Assembly (NCBI RefSeq): GCF_040954835.1 | Contig: NC_090706.1 | Span: 27,971,148-28,035,147 of the forward strand | DNA length: 64,000 bases | Source of the DNA: Lepisosteus oculatus | Taxonomy: Eukaryota; Chordata; Actinopteri; Semionotiformes; Lepisosteidae | Reading direction: 5' to 3' | Shown: positions 48,801 to 58,281 of the stretch, piece after piece | How positions within the stretch are numbered: position 1 is the first letter of the stretch | Layout of the letters: each line of letters starts with the position of its first letter | Made by a program: the position numbers and the translations under genes | The notes under the pieces: generated by a model | What the model saw: the letters and a program-made list of their open reading frames with translations, nothing else | What the model was told of the DNA's origin: nothing | Database searches by the model: none

Positions 48801-51495
48801 CCGAGGAACATTAACCAGACAGCCCACCCCTGATCTGAATTACTCAACAATTCATTAAGTAAGACATCAGATCTGCCTTCTTTGGTCTTAAGCAACTTCA
48901 TCAAAACAGCTGTTAATCCACTGCGAACCCAAGCCTTAAGAACCAGCGTGCCCCAGTCCTGTTCTGCTTTGTCCTGAGCTGGACCAGGCTGGGTTTCCAA
49001 AACCGCTACTGCAGTCTGAAATGTTTAAGTACACACTACTACTAGAAGCTACTTCTCTCTACCATACTTTACCATCCCCATCCCTACATGTTCCAAGTGT
49101 TTTCACAAGAACTGCTGCAGAGTAACTGTTCCTTTCACATATGACAAGAGGTCAGATGCACTTCAGGAAAGAAAAGAACAAGATTATTGCATCAAAATTT
49201 CTAAAAACAAAAAGTGTTCTGGGCTTGCTGGGGCAGGAGTTTTCACTGAGATTCAACTGAGAGTCAAATGATAGTGCCGGTCACTTCGAGTGCAGGATCA
49301 GTTCCACAAGTGACATCTCGCGTTCGAACCCATGTTTGACCCATCACTGGTCACAGTGCAGAACTGGCATTGGACTGGATATGACTGGAGGTATACAGGG
49401 GTTGGTATTAGCCAATGAAACAAGAGCCCTTATGGCATGCAGTGGTGTCAGAGGAGAGGGTCTCATGTAAGTCAGGTCAGAGCTCATCCCATAAGATGAT
49501 CATTAACAATGTGGATACAGGGCTCTGTGCCAAGACTTATATAAAATATATAAAAAGAAATGTTGAGCCTAAATTTATAGAAAAGTGTTTTTTTTAAACC
49601 CCAACATAATTGAAGCAATTAAAAAGATCCATCCATCAGTAATCCATCTAACACTCACATGGGAAGATAATTCCAAGTTAACCAACTTCACAGGCATTTT
49701 TAATAATCATAAGAGCTAAGTCGACAAACACAACTGACGACAGAGTGGGACACTGAAGGTGATGAAAGTCCTTAAAACGAGCTCTGAAATCAGACGTGAC
49801 AACTGTGAACCCCGAAGCAGAGGGTACTCATACTAACAGGAAGATAGAATAAGTCACTCACAAACTGTGAAGTTCTGACAAACTTTGCCATGTATATGTA
49901 TTTTAGGAACAGGGTGGCTGAGGCAAAAGAGTGATTAAAAACAACGGAAGCCCATCAGCTCATTTAGCTCCTTTGGTAGTTTCTAATTGATCCCAGGATC
50001 TCGCCTCAAGTTTTTTTTAAACGGCATGGCGTCGTCTTCAACAACATGGCTGGGCAGCTTGTTCCAGACTCCCACAACCTTGTGGGAGATGTTCCCGTTG
50101 TCTACATTGGGTGGTGTTGTCTGTTTATGTCCCAAGAGATCAGCACAGTTCCAATGTATGTGTACATACGGCAAATAAACTACTTTTGTATCAAGTACCT
50201 CATGTCCTGACTGGAGGATCTCATCCGGTCATGTCTTAAATAATCCAGGGTATGGACCAACAACATGGCAGGTGAGCGTGTTCCACACTCCTTTAACTCT
50301 TTGCATAAAGAAATGCCTTCTGCTCTTGGTTTTAAAAGAGCTTCAGTGTACTTTAAAGACCATGATGGAAGTATGTTTCCCCAACAGAGGAAAAAGAAAG
50401 GAGAAATACCAGCCACCATTCCCCTCTCCAGTGTACAGGAACGCCTATCCTTTCGGGTTTCTTTTCCAACTCTTGCTTGTAGGATACCTAGTTTACAAGC
50501 TAGAGGCTGGATAAAGGCCCGGTTTTGTAGTTCACGGTCGGTTTTGTCGACTGTAACCGTGTAGGCCTAGATTCCCGATTAACCTCCTGAGGTTAGCATT
50601 TCATTTCTTTCTAGAAACCGTGTTTGTAACGACCTTGTGTGATTGGCTAGCAGACGTGGCCAGCGAACCAAACTCGGAAAGCGCTGTCGTGCCTTCCGCT
50701 GCCGCGGAGCAAAAAAATAACAACGTGCTTAAAAGATAAACCAATTATTTTACATTTAGAAAAACAACTACTTTTTTAATATCTTAATTGTGGTGGCGAG
50801 ACTTGCTTTCCCCTCAACTGTAACGATTGAATTAACGAACGGAAAAGATGCATTTGCGCTGTTCATGTGTAGTTAACTGACTAGCATATATTACACAATA
50901 CGCAAACAGTACGACCACTCGTTTTTTTCCACGGAGTTGCCTAAATAAACTTACAGGATTTTACGACTGATACATTAACTGCGGGCTAATCAACCTCGGC
51001 TGCCCATCATGCTGCGTCCTCCCCCCTCCCCACTGTTTAATAGTTGTGTATACATACACACAGACACTCGCCTTCCGCGAAATCCACCAATTCATTCATT
51101 CGTATTTTCTCGCTTTGGGGACTCAAACGTCGAGTTTTACAAAATGCAGACTTCAAAGACGGCACACGGCTGCAACAAAGAAGTAGCATTCGCTCCGAAC
51201 AGATTACAAAAACCTAGCCGAACTGCTCGAAGAGACAAAAAAAAGTACTCTTCAGTCATGCAGACGAGACGTGTGTAGCCAACAAGCTCATCGCCGCTTT
51301 CAAGACAACATATGTGGGAAAGAAAAACGCATCTCGAGAGAGAAATATGGATGCTGTTTCATAGCCAAACAATCCCCCAACTTTGTCGCCCTCAGAAATA
51401 AATCTACCCCTTTGACGCCAATTTGTTCATTCGCCATTCCCTCACCTGTTGTCGTTAAATCTTGCTATGCCGTCCGCCTCTCCGCGATCCGCCAT
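27619..51495 (-). CDS. TCERG1: Transcription elongation regulator 1 (CA150), complete
   Basis: TCERG1 is a nuclear protein linking RNA polymerase II and the spliceosome: its WW domains bind splicing factors and its FF domains bind the phosphorylated CTD. 21 coding exons: 51446-51495, 48442-48670, 47568-47720, 46836-47094, 45817-46059, 43307-43369, 41133-41333, 40477-40604, 39263-39351, 38555-38715, 38149-38224, 36948-37083, 35442-35531, 34190-34308, 33748-33898, 30724-30888, 30168-30350, 28942-29121, 28531-28614, 28265-28365, 27619-27820. They total 3063 nt in one frame (1020 aa; human 1098). WW domains lie near 132-163, 366-395 and 470-499, a basic KAKKRKK near 544-551, and six FF domains from about 580 to 1000; the C-terminus is [11 protein letters not shown]. 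All introns are GT-AG. The shorter length comes mainly from lacking the human Gln-Ala repeat. Confidence 0.97.
28265..35531 (-). CDS. TCERG1: TCERG1 exons 13-20: FF domains 1-6
   Basis: Exon 13 (35442-35531) gives [22 protein letters not shown]1; exon 14 (34190-34308) and exon 15 (33748-33898) FF2 ([20 protein letters not shown]); exon 16 (30724-30888) FF3 ([20 protein letters not shown]); exon 17 (30168-30350) a charged helix; exon 18 (28942-29121) FF4 region; exons 19-20 (28531-28614, 28265-28365) FF5 ([18 protein letters not shown]) and its exit helix. Each FF has the two Phe-containing helices. The exon 16 donor GTTGGC is weak compared with the others. Confidence 0.95.
30889..33747 (-). 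other. TCERG1 intron 15, largest with LINE
   Basis: 2859-bp intron between exons 15 and 16. Half of it is the CR1-like element at 32640-33600; the rest (30970-32600) is AT-rich without recognised features. Confidence 0.65.
32640..33600 (-). mobile_element. CR1-like LINE with reverse-transcriptase remnant
   Basis: The minus strand encodes, with stops and frameshifts, the RT signature [10 protein letters not shown] followed by [13 protein letters not shown], then [12 protein letters not shown]. It runs on to the C-terminal segment and 3' end shared by the short copies. This is the longest copy in the window and identifies the family as a CR1/L2-type non-LTR retrotransposon. It is clearly inactive. 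Confidence 0.8.
34385..34570 (-). mobile_element. CR1-like LINE 3' remnant
   Basis: Starts with ATGGAGGCCATTTGGCCCAC, the family 3' end, and reaches the degraded WNxLPS/HVVE segment on the minus strand. It lies in TCERG1 intron 13, just beyond exon 14. Confidence 0.6.
36948..38224 (-). CDS. TCERG1: TCERG1 exons 11-12: nuclear localisation signal and start of FF1
   Basis: Exon 11 (38149-38224) encodes an acidic stretch then VKAKKRK. Exon 12 (36948-37083) continues [20 protein letters not shown] to FKDMLLERG. The human alternative exon LRHPTPTMLSIQKWQFSMSAI has no counterpart in the 330-bp intron 38225-38554, so this gene resembles the shorter human isoform. Confidence 0.93.
38555..41333 (-). 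CDS. TCERG1: TCERG1 exons 7-10: WW2 and WW3
   Basis: Exon 7 (41133-41333) holds WW2: [20 protein letters not shown] and [12 protein letters not shown]. Exon 8 (40477-40604) is acidic and Pro/Glu/Lys-rich. Exon 9 (39263-39351) gives [20 protein letters not shown] and ends within the first Trp of WW3. Exon 10 (38555-38715) completes WW3: [20 protein letters not shown] and [22 protein letters not shown] residues match human almost completely. Confidence 0.95.
41334..43306 (-). other. TCERG1 intron 6, unique sequence
   Basis: About 2 kb, AT-rich, with a short TA run near 41887-41900. I found no exon, RNA gene or clear mobile element in it. Confidence 0.5.
43307..46059 (-). CDS. TCERG1: TCERG1 exons 5-6: Pro/Thr/Val-rich linker
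   Basis: Exon 5 (45817-46059) encodes [16 protein letters not shown] through [19 protein letters not shown]. The correct donor is CCTG|GTAGGT, since only this restores the Gly codon. Exon 6 (43307-43369, 63 nt) encodes [20 protein letters not shown]. The latter segment is highly conserved although outside any named domain. A tRNA-derived SINE lies in the intron between them. Confidence 0.93.
44924..45199 (+). mobile_element. tRNA-derived SINE, copy 2
   Basis: Full-length match to 15786-16058. The A-box-like region is changed (CCTGTGACTAAGGATCTG) while the B box GGTTCGTATCCC is closer to consensus. It lies in TCERG1 intron 5, antisense to the gene. Confidence 0.8.
46405..46560. repeat. Inverted-repeat copy of family C
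   Basis: The left part (about 46425-46480) carries GTTTATTCTG, AAAAGAAAAGAGAC and GTTTTGGCTGTGGAG. The right part (about 46515-46555) carries TTTCAGTATGGAATAAACC and ACCTGTTCCTCTGCA, the reverse complement of the same family as seen at 12300. The arms can fold into a hairpin in the intron 4 RNA of TCERG1. Confidence 0.5.
46836..48670 (-). CDS. TCERG1: TCERG1 exons 2-4: proline-rich region, WW1, Ala/Ser/Thr tract
   Basis: Exon 2 (48442-48670) encodes the Pro/Met/Phe-rich segment around [19 protein letters not shown]. Exon 3 (47568-47720) continues it and starts WW1 with [13 protein letters not shown]. Exon 4 (46836-47094) completes WW1 ([20 protein letters not shown]; the partner Trp and the YYY block are intact). 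It then has a run of eight alanines followed by a Ser/Thr/Ala/Pro-rich tract where human has the long Gln-Ala repeat. Confidence 0.95.
48671..51445 (-). other. TCERG1 intron 1
   Basis: 2.8-kb intron. It carries CR1-like remnants at 49930-50345. From 50570 to 51440 it is CpG-richer, with an ATTGG (50642-50646), and could belong to the promoter-associated island. Confidence 0.6.
49930..50345 (-). mobile_element. CR1-like LINE remnants, two pieces
   Basis: The minus strand at 50100-49985 encodes [20 protein letters not shown], an excellent match to the ORF2 tail of the family. A second copy at about 50345-50195 repeats the same segment in worse condition. The arrangement resembles the double copy at 8275-8650. 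Confidence 0.75.
51446..51495 (-). CDS. TCERG1: TCERG1 exon 1 with start codon
   Basis: ATG at 51495-51493 in the context CTGTAATGGCGG; it encodes [16 protein letters not shown] plus a split Arg codon, then donor GTGAGG. Human starts MAERGGDGGESERF, so start and exon are supported by family similarity. The next exon supplies [11 protein letters not shown], a second methionine that could act as an internal start. Confidence 0.85.
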
Positions 51496-51660
51496 TACAG
51501 GAAAACAAGCTGTACTCCCGGCCTGACCTTCCTGCAAGGCCTTTCCGCCTCCCAATAACGCCGCCTATTGGCTGAATGTGGTGTCGATCAAAATTATAGC
51601 TTCATTCTGATTCTCGATTGGGTACCGGCGAAACGTACGAGCGGTCTGATTGGACAGCTC
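51496..51660 (-). promoter_or_regulatory. TCERG1 promoter with inverted CCAAT boxes
   Basis: ATTGG (CCAAT on the gene strand) occurs at 51567-51571, 51617-51621 and 51649-51653, plus a plus-strand CCAAT at 51552-51556. They lie 57-160 bp upstream of the ATG in a CpG-containing stretch, and no TATA box is evident. This layout fits an NF-Y-driven housekeeping promoter (inference). Confidence 0.5.
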
Positions 51661-52069
51661 GCCCGTCGATCGTATTCCAGCATCCGCCTCGAGGAGCCGT
51701 TTTTGTCTGAGAACAGGAAATAAAGCGAACTCACCGATCACGTGCCCCCTACCCCATCTTAATTTGAAAACTGTCGGGTTAAAAGGCAGCTTACACTTTT
51801 CAAGGAAATCATTATTAAGGGGTGGCGTAAAACAAGACCGAATAACAGATTTTATGTGGTTTTTATTACACCCCCTAATAAGGTTTTAAAGTAATCCTAG
51901 GTATTGATAGGCTTAATTTCTCCCTAATAAAAGAATAGCGGAAAGTTATTTAGTAACTTACTGAATGGAAGTTGTTTTGGCGAAACATTGACACAAAATC
52001 AATTCCCTAAACACAATTCTCTTTCTTTAAAAGAGTTAATCCCGGAACCAATAGTATTCAATAATTGCT

Positions 52070-52440
52070 TCCCTTTGCATAGTGCTTTTTATACCAAAAC
52101 ACTTCACATATAGAAGGCAAATTCCTTCATCCGTTAGCCACCCTGGCAAAGCGCAAGACCCATTCAGAGCCAGCAGCCAGGCTGTAACATACCCATCGGC
52201 TGAATACGTGGAATTATTACTGATTTACTTGAGGGATCCTCCTACACCACAGAGCCACCAGTCACCATACTGGGAGATTAGTTTGGAATTCAATTCCTGA
52301 GGGATCTGTTAGTTCCTTGACACAATTTAAAACAGCAGAACAGTTTTCCTGGGAAGTCTCCCATTCCAGTACCATTCCGGCCCTGCTTAGCTTCCAAAAT
52401 CCAGCAAGCTCAGGACAAGCTCATCGCAACTCCCAGCACT
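52070..52440 (-). mobile_element. 5S-type SINE, divergent copy
   Basis: On the minus strand the head (about 52440-52340) contains GGAAGCTAAGCAGGG and GGTACTGGAATGGGAGACTTC, both 5S rRNA-like. The distal part ends in TATAAAAAGCACTATG near 52080. The body differs from the other 5S SINEs, so this may be another subfamily. Confidence 0.6.
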
Positions 52441-52764
52441 AATACTGTTGAAAATGAACAGATTTTGTCAAACCTTTTGTACAGTTCATTTTTTTTAGAT
52501 CTGTGGGTGACCTGTAAGACCCACAAGGATTTTTAAGGATTTTTGTTTCAAACTGAAATTGAAATGAAGCCAATGTCAAGTCCAAGCACAAGTTCTGCTT
52601 CACGGAGAACACTGTAGACATTCAAGTCTCATGATGCACTGTAAAAATGACATCACCGATTTAAGAGTTCAAAGAAGAGCAATATTGGACAATATAGGAA
52701 GATTGGACACAGATTAAGGAACTGAATCTCTTCTGACATGGCCAGAGGAGATTATGAGGGCACA

Positions 52765-53299
52765 CGATAATATTAATTAATGCCTTACACTGATATAGCA
52801 CTTTTCTAGACTCCCCTCCACCACCAGTGTGCAGCCCCACCTGGATGATGCTACAACAGCAGCCATAATGCACACAGTACACTCACCACATACCAGCTAT
52901 CGGTGGGGAGGAGAACAGAGTGAGGAATCCAATTTATAGAGGGGGATTATTAGGAGGCCACGATTGGTAAAGGCCAATGGGAAATTTGGCCAGGACGGCG
53001 GGGTTACACCCCTACTCTTTTCAAGAAACACCCTGGGATTTTTAATGACCACTGGGAGCCAGGATCTCATTTTTTACGTCTCATCCGATAGACGGTGCTT
53101 TTTGACAGTATAGTGTCCCCGTCACTATACTAGGGCATTAGGCCCCACACAGACTGCAGGGTGAGCGCCCCCTACTGGCCCTACTAACACCACTTCCAAA
53201 CCTTAGCTTTCCCAGGAGGTCTCCCATCCAGGTACTGACCAGGCTCACACCTGCTGAGCTTCAGTGAGTCTCCAGCTGTGAGTTGCAGGATGATATGAC
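52765..53299 (-). mobile_element. 5S-rRNA-derived SINE (SINE3-like), near full length
   Basis: On the minus strand: 5S head with GTACCTGGATGGGAGACCTC, a body including GATGAGACGTAAAA and CCTGGCCAAATTTCCCATTG, and the 3' part GTGCTATATCAGTGTAA with an AT-rich tail. This is the longest copy in the window (about 530 bp) and serves as reference for the others. Confidence 0.85.
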
Positions 53300-54724
53300 T
53301 TCTGGTGTTAACAATGCACTTAGAGTCCTAAAAGCTCCTGGCAGAGTCAATCAATATCCCTGGGTTTGTGAGGGAGAGAGAATAGGAGGTGGTGTGTTTT
53401 CTGGAATAGGTAACCCAGCAGTGTTTTTGCAGTAGATTCCCTGGGCTCCTTTAAGGCACAGCTGGAAGTAGATAGTCAGGTCAGTGAGGTACCAACAGCC
53501 AAAACGAATACGATGGGTCTCCGTTGTTACTCACCTTCTGTTCTGACAATTTATTTCATCCTTCTTTAATCTTCTTTTTTCTTTCCTCCCTCTCTCATTC
53601 TCCGCCTCCAATATTTCAAAGAGAAGTGATCGGAGCCCGCAAAACTCAGCAGAATGAAACACGTTTGTTTCATAAAATAGTTTTATTTGGAAATAAATAT
53701 ACAGAAAGGCACAATGCATTGCACAGCTTGGTTGCTTTTTTTTTGCATAGGGTACCTGTCAATATTACCAGTTAAGACAATGTTTTTGTTTTAATAAAGT
53801 CTAAAAAAACCAGCCAAAGATATAAAATAAATAATATTAAAACATAGTTTATTTCAAATGTTCAACAAAAGCACTGCTTTCTGACAGACAATGTCCTCTT
53901 AAGAGCTCTTAATGTTGCTGTTGCTGTAGTGGCTTTGTTCATAAGTCATATTCCTCTATAGTTCCAGTTATCACATGAAAAAGGGATAAACAGTCTTAAA
54001 TCACATAATGAAAAAGAGGCAGTACCTTTCTGCTTCTGCTCTCTTACTGGGCTCCTGTCTCAATCTGGTTTGGCTCTTTAGTCTCCTTTGTAAATTGGCA
54101 GGTGAGACTACTGTATGTGCCCATAGGATTGCCTGTGGACTATCTGTGCAGTATATGCAGATAATCCCTTACATAGTAATCATCTTCCCAACTTGTACCA
54201 GCATAAGCATAAAGCAGACAAAACAACTTTATCAGACGAAGGTCAATCTCTGTTTGTCGTCTGTGAAATATTATTTCCGCCTGCTTTGCAGGTTTCCACC
54301 TAAGTTAACAGCTAAATTCCTATAATTTAACTCTAATAACAATGGTTTGATCTACCTGTATCTTTACATTGCTGATTAACATTTCAATTTACTCCCAAAC
54401 ATAATACTGAATTTGGGAAAAACAAAGCACAACCTGAAGCTCTGAAAGGAGAATTAGGGTGAACCCGGACTTAAAGAGAAAAGCTCCGATCAAAATTGAA
54501 AGCATGTCTCCCTCTGATGGACAGAAGTAGTAACTGCAAGCACGCCTGAGAAAAGTATATTAGACGCGGGCCGCCGCTGACAGATGCCGCTGACCATGTG
54601 TTGGAAAGATGGCGCATAGAAACCAAAATCATGCAAAACCAAACGAGAAATGGAGAGTAAATCACATTCATTTCCTGTTCAGTATCAAAGTGAGTGTCAT
54701 TTTCCCTCATTGAGTGTTATTTCA

Positions 54725-54865
54725 CATAAATCCATCCATTTTCTAAGCACTTCATCCAATTCAGGGTCGCAGGGGAGATGGAGCCTATCCCAGCAAGCAC
54801 TGGGCGCAAGGCAGGGTCCAGAAACATACACATTCTCACACCACGACTAATTTTCCCAGAGGGTA
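54725..54865 (-). repeat. Dispersed fish repeat (family A) fragment
   Basis: Begins at ATCCATCCATTTTCTAAGCA and contains GGAGCCTATCCCAGCAAGCA and GGGCGCAAGGCAGGGT, the inverted 3' end of the family. Confidence 0.65.
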
Positions 54866-54884
54866 ACTCATCTACCAGCATTTC

Positions 54885-55285
54885 TCCTGTATGCAGCGAG
54901 GAGGACATTGTGACCCATCTCCTGTGGTCCTGCCATGTCACTTAGGCTTTCTGGGTCCAGTTTGTGGACTGGTTAACAGGCCCTTTCCCCTCACTTTTCC
55001 CTGCCCGCTGCCGTCATTATATAAAGCATCTCTCCCGTCAAACCACCGCATTACGTGCTTGACAGGGTTTAGGCCGTAGTGAACAGTGGAAAGGACGCCC
55101 TGTGGAGGGTGAGGAACACGGGGGTGTTCAAAGACATCGAGGTCCCAGTCAAGGCACCAGGTAGCCTGGCCCTGTCCATTATTAGAGACAATACATAGAT
55201 ACCCCACAGACCTGTGGAGAGTAGGGAAGGAGGAAGCAGAAAATCTGTGGAAAATAGAGGGCATAGGACTGAATCTCAAAAACCT
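54885..55285 (+). mobile_element. Non-LTR retrotransposon remnant, zinc-knuckle end of RT protein
   Basis: One frame reads CSEEDIVTHLLWSCHVT, stop, AFWVQFVDWL: the Cys-x-xx-HLLWxC pattern found at the end of many LINE reverse-transcriptase proteins (zf-RVT type). The rest is broken by stops. Clade not determined. Confidence 0.5.
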
Positions 55286-55304
55286 ATGATACTGATTATC
55301 ATGT

Positions 55305-55869
55305 TGTCACGATCGCTAACCCCTCCTCTTAAGGGCGCTCCAGCCCTTCCTTGTTTGCCTCATTCCCTGCACCTTTTTTTTTTTTTTTAAAATGTCTTTA
55401 CTAGAAAATCGGTATCACAAATAATATCGCAGTGGACTGAGTTAACCCCACTGTTCCAGCCTTTTCAGTTCCCCCTTAAAAGCCAGACTCTGTCGCTAAT
55501 CCCGGATGTGCATTGGTTCCCGCATCACGCAAGCCCGGGACCTGGATGCGCCTGGTTCCGTTAGGGTTTTAGGTTCTGTTTCTTTTTCCTGTTCCTGTTC
55601 CCCCTGCCGGTCCCGACCCGGTTCTGGATTTTAATCGTCTGTCTCGGATGGATCGCCTGGCCTTGGACTTTTGCCCTGTTTTTTGGATTTCCCGTTTGTC
55701 TCATCCCTGGATCGTTTGCCTGGGCCACACCTCCCCCAACCACCAGCACTCCATGGACACGCCCCCCTGTTTTCATCCCCGTATCCTGCATGACTTTTTT
55801 CCTCGTGTTTCCTCACTCAACCCTGGATCGTGTCGTCTGCATAGGGTCCGGAAAAAACGCTTCCTGACA
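55305..55869. mobile_element. Solo LTR of an LTR retrotransposon
   Basis: 565-bp block beginning TGTCACG and ending CTGACA, so the ends form the inverted repeat TGTCA/TGACA. It is flanked by a perfect 5-bp direct repeat CATGT (55300-55304 and 55870-55874). No internal coding region, primer-binding site or second LTR adjoins it, as expected after LTR-LTR recombination. A Gypsy-type origin is likely but not proven. Confidence 0.75.
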
Positions 55870-56109
55870 CATGTAAATGGCATTTGTCCTTTTTCTGGAA
55901 GTCACTGAAAATGACATGAACTAATGCACCTGAACAAAGGTAATTATTGTTATTTAACTGTTGCCTTTTTTTAACCGTAACAAGATGAGTTCATACAGTA
56001 TATACAGTGCTGTTTTAGGTGTGTATATATATACACACATGTAAAGTTTTCTATTTTCTGATCTCTGCATTTATTTGTGAAAAGAAAATAAAGTTCTTAC
56101 TAAAACAAC

Positions 56110-56260
56110 TACCAGTATGTCTTTGCACTGTGGGAAGAAACCCACATGAACACGGGGACAACATACAAACACCACACAAACAGTGCCCCAGGCATGGAGT
56201 TGAACCCAGGGCTCCAGTGCTGTGAGGCACTGCTTACCACTGTGTCACCCTAACTCTACA
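56110..56260 (-). repeat. Dispersed fish repeat (family A) fragment
   Basis: Contains GTGGGAAGAAACCCACATGA and GAGTTGAACCCAGGGCTCC, the inverted 5' half of the family. Together with 54725-54865, both halves exist on this strand, but 1.2 kb apart with the solo LTR and other sequence between. Confidence 0.6.
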
Positions 56261-57349
56261 CTTCATTCCCCTGTTAATTTATATTTACAGGGCTGTTCTC
56301 ACAAGCACAACATAAACTCTATACTAAGGAGATGGCTTATCAAAGAGCATGACTCAGCACAGTTACAGTACAGATGTAAAGACTGATTCCAGACTCCCAG
56401 TGATTCCAGAACTCATGTTTCTCCTATATAAATGTGTGTAGCAGAAACTCTGTGCTGGATGCTCTCCGGCCTCAGGCAGGCTATACTGTCAGACCATCGC
56501 CTCGAAGACGCAGTCAGGCCTAGCGTCTTTAGATCCTATCTATCAGAATAGGCGATCATTATAAACACTGAGCACTGGCTTTCAGCCATTTAAAAGCAAT
56601 GATGCTGTTCACCTGGACACTGTGTCTGTCCTCTCAGCTTTTTCAAGTACCTCAAAGACTAAACTTGTAGCCCTTTCAACATGAAATCACAAATATTCTT
56701 AGATCCTTATATTGTCAAACTGTGTGACACTGCTACTTGGAATTCACATTGCAGACGTCCGGTCAAGAATAATGTTACGCATACGGCCAACATTACAGGT
56801 TGTGCGAGCCGGCTTACCAGCGCAGTGACGTCACCGCCCTTCCCTGTGAATAGCAGGGACCTCAGCCGCCGGGCTGACAGGAGATTTCCCTTAAGCTCGA
56901 CTGGCTGGGTCCCTGTTGAGTGACGCCGGAGGCCCGGGTTCAAGTCCCCAGCGGTGGGGGGGGTCGACCTGAGTCGACAGTGGCAGGGGCGCATACCCAC
57001 GTGAACCCGAGAGCGCTACAATAAGATGCTATTCAAGTCTCCAGTGCAGTCTCCTCTTACAGTACAATAGTGAATGCAGCACGCAGGAGAGAGAGGGGAC
57101 ATGAGGAATTACACCCCCTCCCCCCACAGCCCTGCTAATTCCAGCACTTTGAGTTAGGGCTGCTTCCATTTTTCACAGAAAAGTCTCTAAGTAGCTCTAC
57201 TGCATGTGGGCACTTGCGGAGCTGTGACAAAATACAAAAAACACACATATACAATTCAAGGTAAAAAAACAAAACGTAGGAGATTTCATAGCGCTGCACC
57301 CCTCCCTTGAAGAATGTCGACAGCATTCCCATTTTTCTCCCGCTAATCC

Positions 57350-57998
57350 TTAAAGGGGAACTGCAGTCCCAATTTCTCAGACCGGTTCTTAAATCTCGGT
57401 AATCAAATAAATTCATTGACGGTATAGAAAAACGTTACCACTTTCGAATTAAGCCACAAAATCGGGAAGTTGGTGAAAAGTACCATAAGTCACCACGTTG
57501 TCACCAACCCCTGGTCTCGCCATGGGAGAGAGCGAGAGTTCCCGAAAACCGTGACGTGAAGCGGCCCTTCCTGCTCACTAGTCACTACATGTTTACTAAT
57601 GTACTGTGATGCACGAGCGAAGAAGTGCAAGTTTTGCAGCAGACATTTCACAGCAGAAATGTTCCAGTGTGATCTGCATGCAGAGTTAACAAGTAGCATT
57701 TGTCGGCAAAACCATCTCAAAATTGACAGCAATATTTCTATTGGATTAAAAGAGATGTATTCACAAGCCTGCTTGTTTACAATGTAAGAAGTCTGTGTCA
57801 AATTACTGCATTTTTTGTTGCTTCATTCCCTAAGAACAAGGCGCTGCACACACCTGGAAATTTCGTCTATTTTGAGATGTCAATTGGAGGTTTAACACGT
57901 TACTGTGTACATTTTACTTTTAGTTTTTCTGGAAATGCACTCATCATCGCAGATTCTGTCTAACCTGGAAATATGAAAAATAGCTTTGCAGTTCCCCT
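57350..57998 (+). mobile_element. Kolobok-like DNA transposon remnant with THAP sequence
   Basis: Bounded by the terminal inverted repeat AGGGGAACTGCA (57354-57365) and its complement TGCAGTTCCCCT (57987-57998), with TTAA just left of the first arm. Inside, from about 57600, the plus strand encodes AKKCKFCSRHFTAEMFQCDL, HAEL and LKIDSNISI, the second half of a THAP zinc finger (C-x2-H pair). TTAA target sites and a THAP domain are features of Kolobok transposons. The first zinc pair is not readable and the element is non-functional. Confidence 0.65.
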
Positions 57999-58281
57999 GT
58001 GAAGATCAGACACAGCCACTTGCGCCTTCCCGTTGAACACAGATCAGAAATGTTTTTTGGAAACCACTCGAGAAGGTGGCGGGTGTGACTCAGTGAGACA
58101 CAGTGTGACCCTGCAGCCCCTTACGGTGAACGAGAAACAGCCCTTTCTTGACTGTCGGCTGACTGACACTCAGCTGTGGACACCAGTGTAACCTGGCCTC
58201 CTGTGGGCAGCCATCTTCACTCTTAGCCACACTGGTCTCACTGTGGGAGGGCTGGAGCACAGCTGGCAGTCTTTGTTCTTC

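Larger units (their letters stand above)
51661..58281. other. Intergenic region TCERG1-ADAM19
   Basis: About 6.6 kb dense in mobile elements: SINEs at 52070-52440 and 52765-53299, a LINE remnant at 54885-55285, a solo LTR at 55305-55869, family A repeats at 54725-54865 and 56110-56260, and a Kolobok-like element at 57350-57998. The stretches 53300-54720 and 56270-57300 hold nothing I recognise. The ADAM19 3' UTR must lie within the right part; no clear poly(A) signal was found near. Confidence 0.65.

Noticed and set aside
55561-55908. Small open frames between 55561 and 55908
   Set aside because: They lie in the solo LTR and lack any coding signature.
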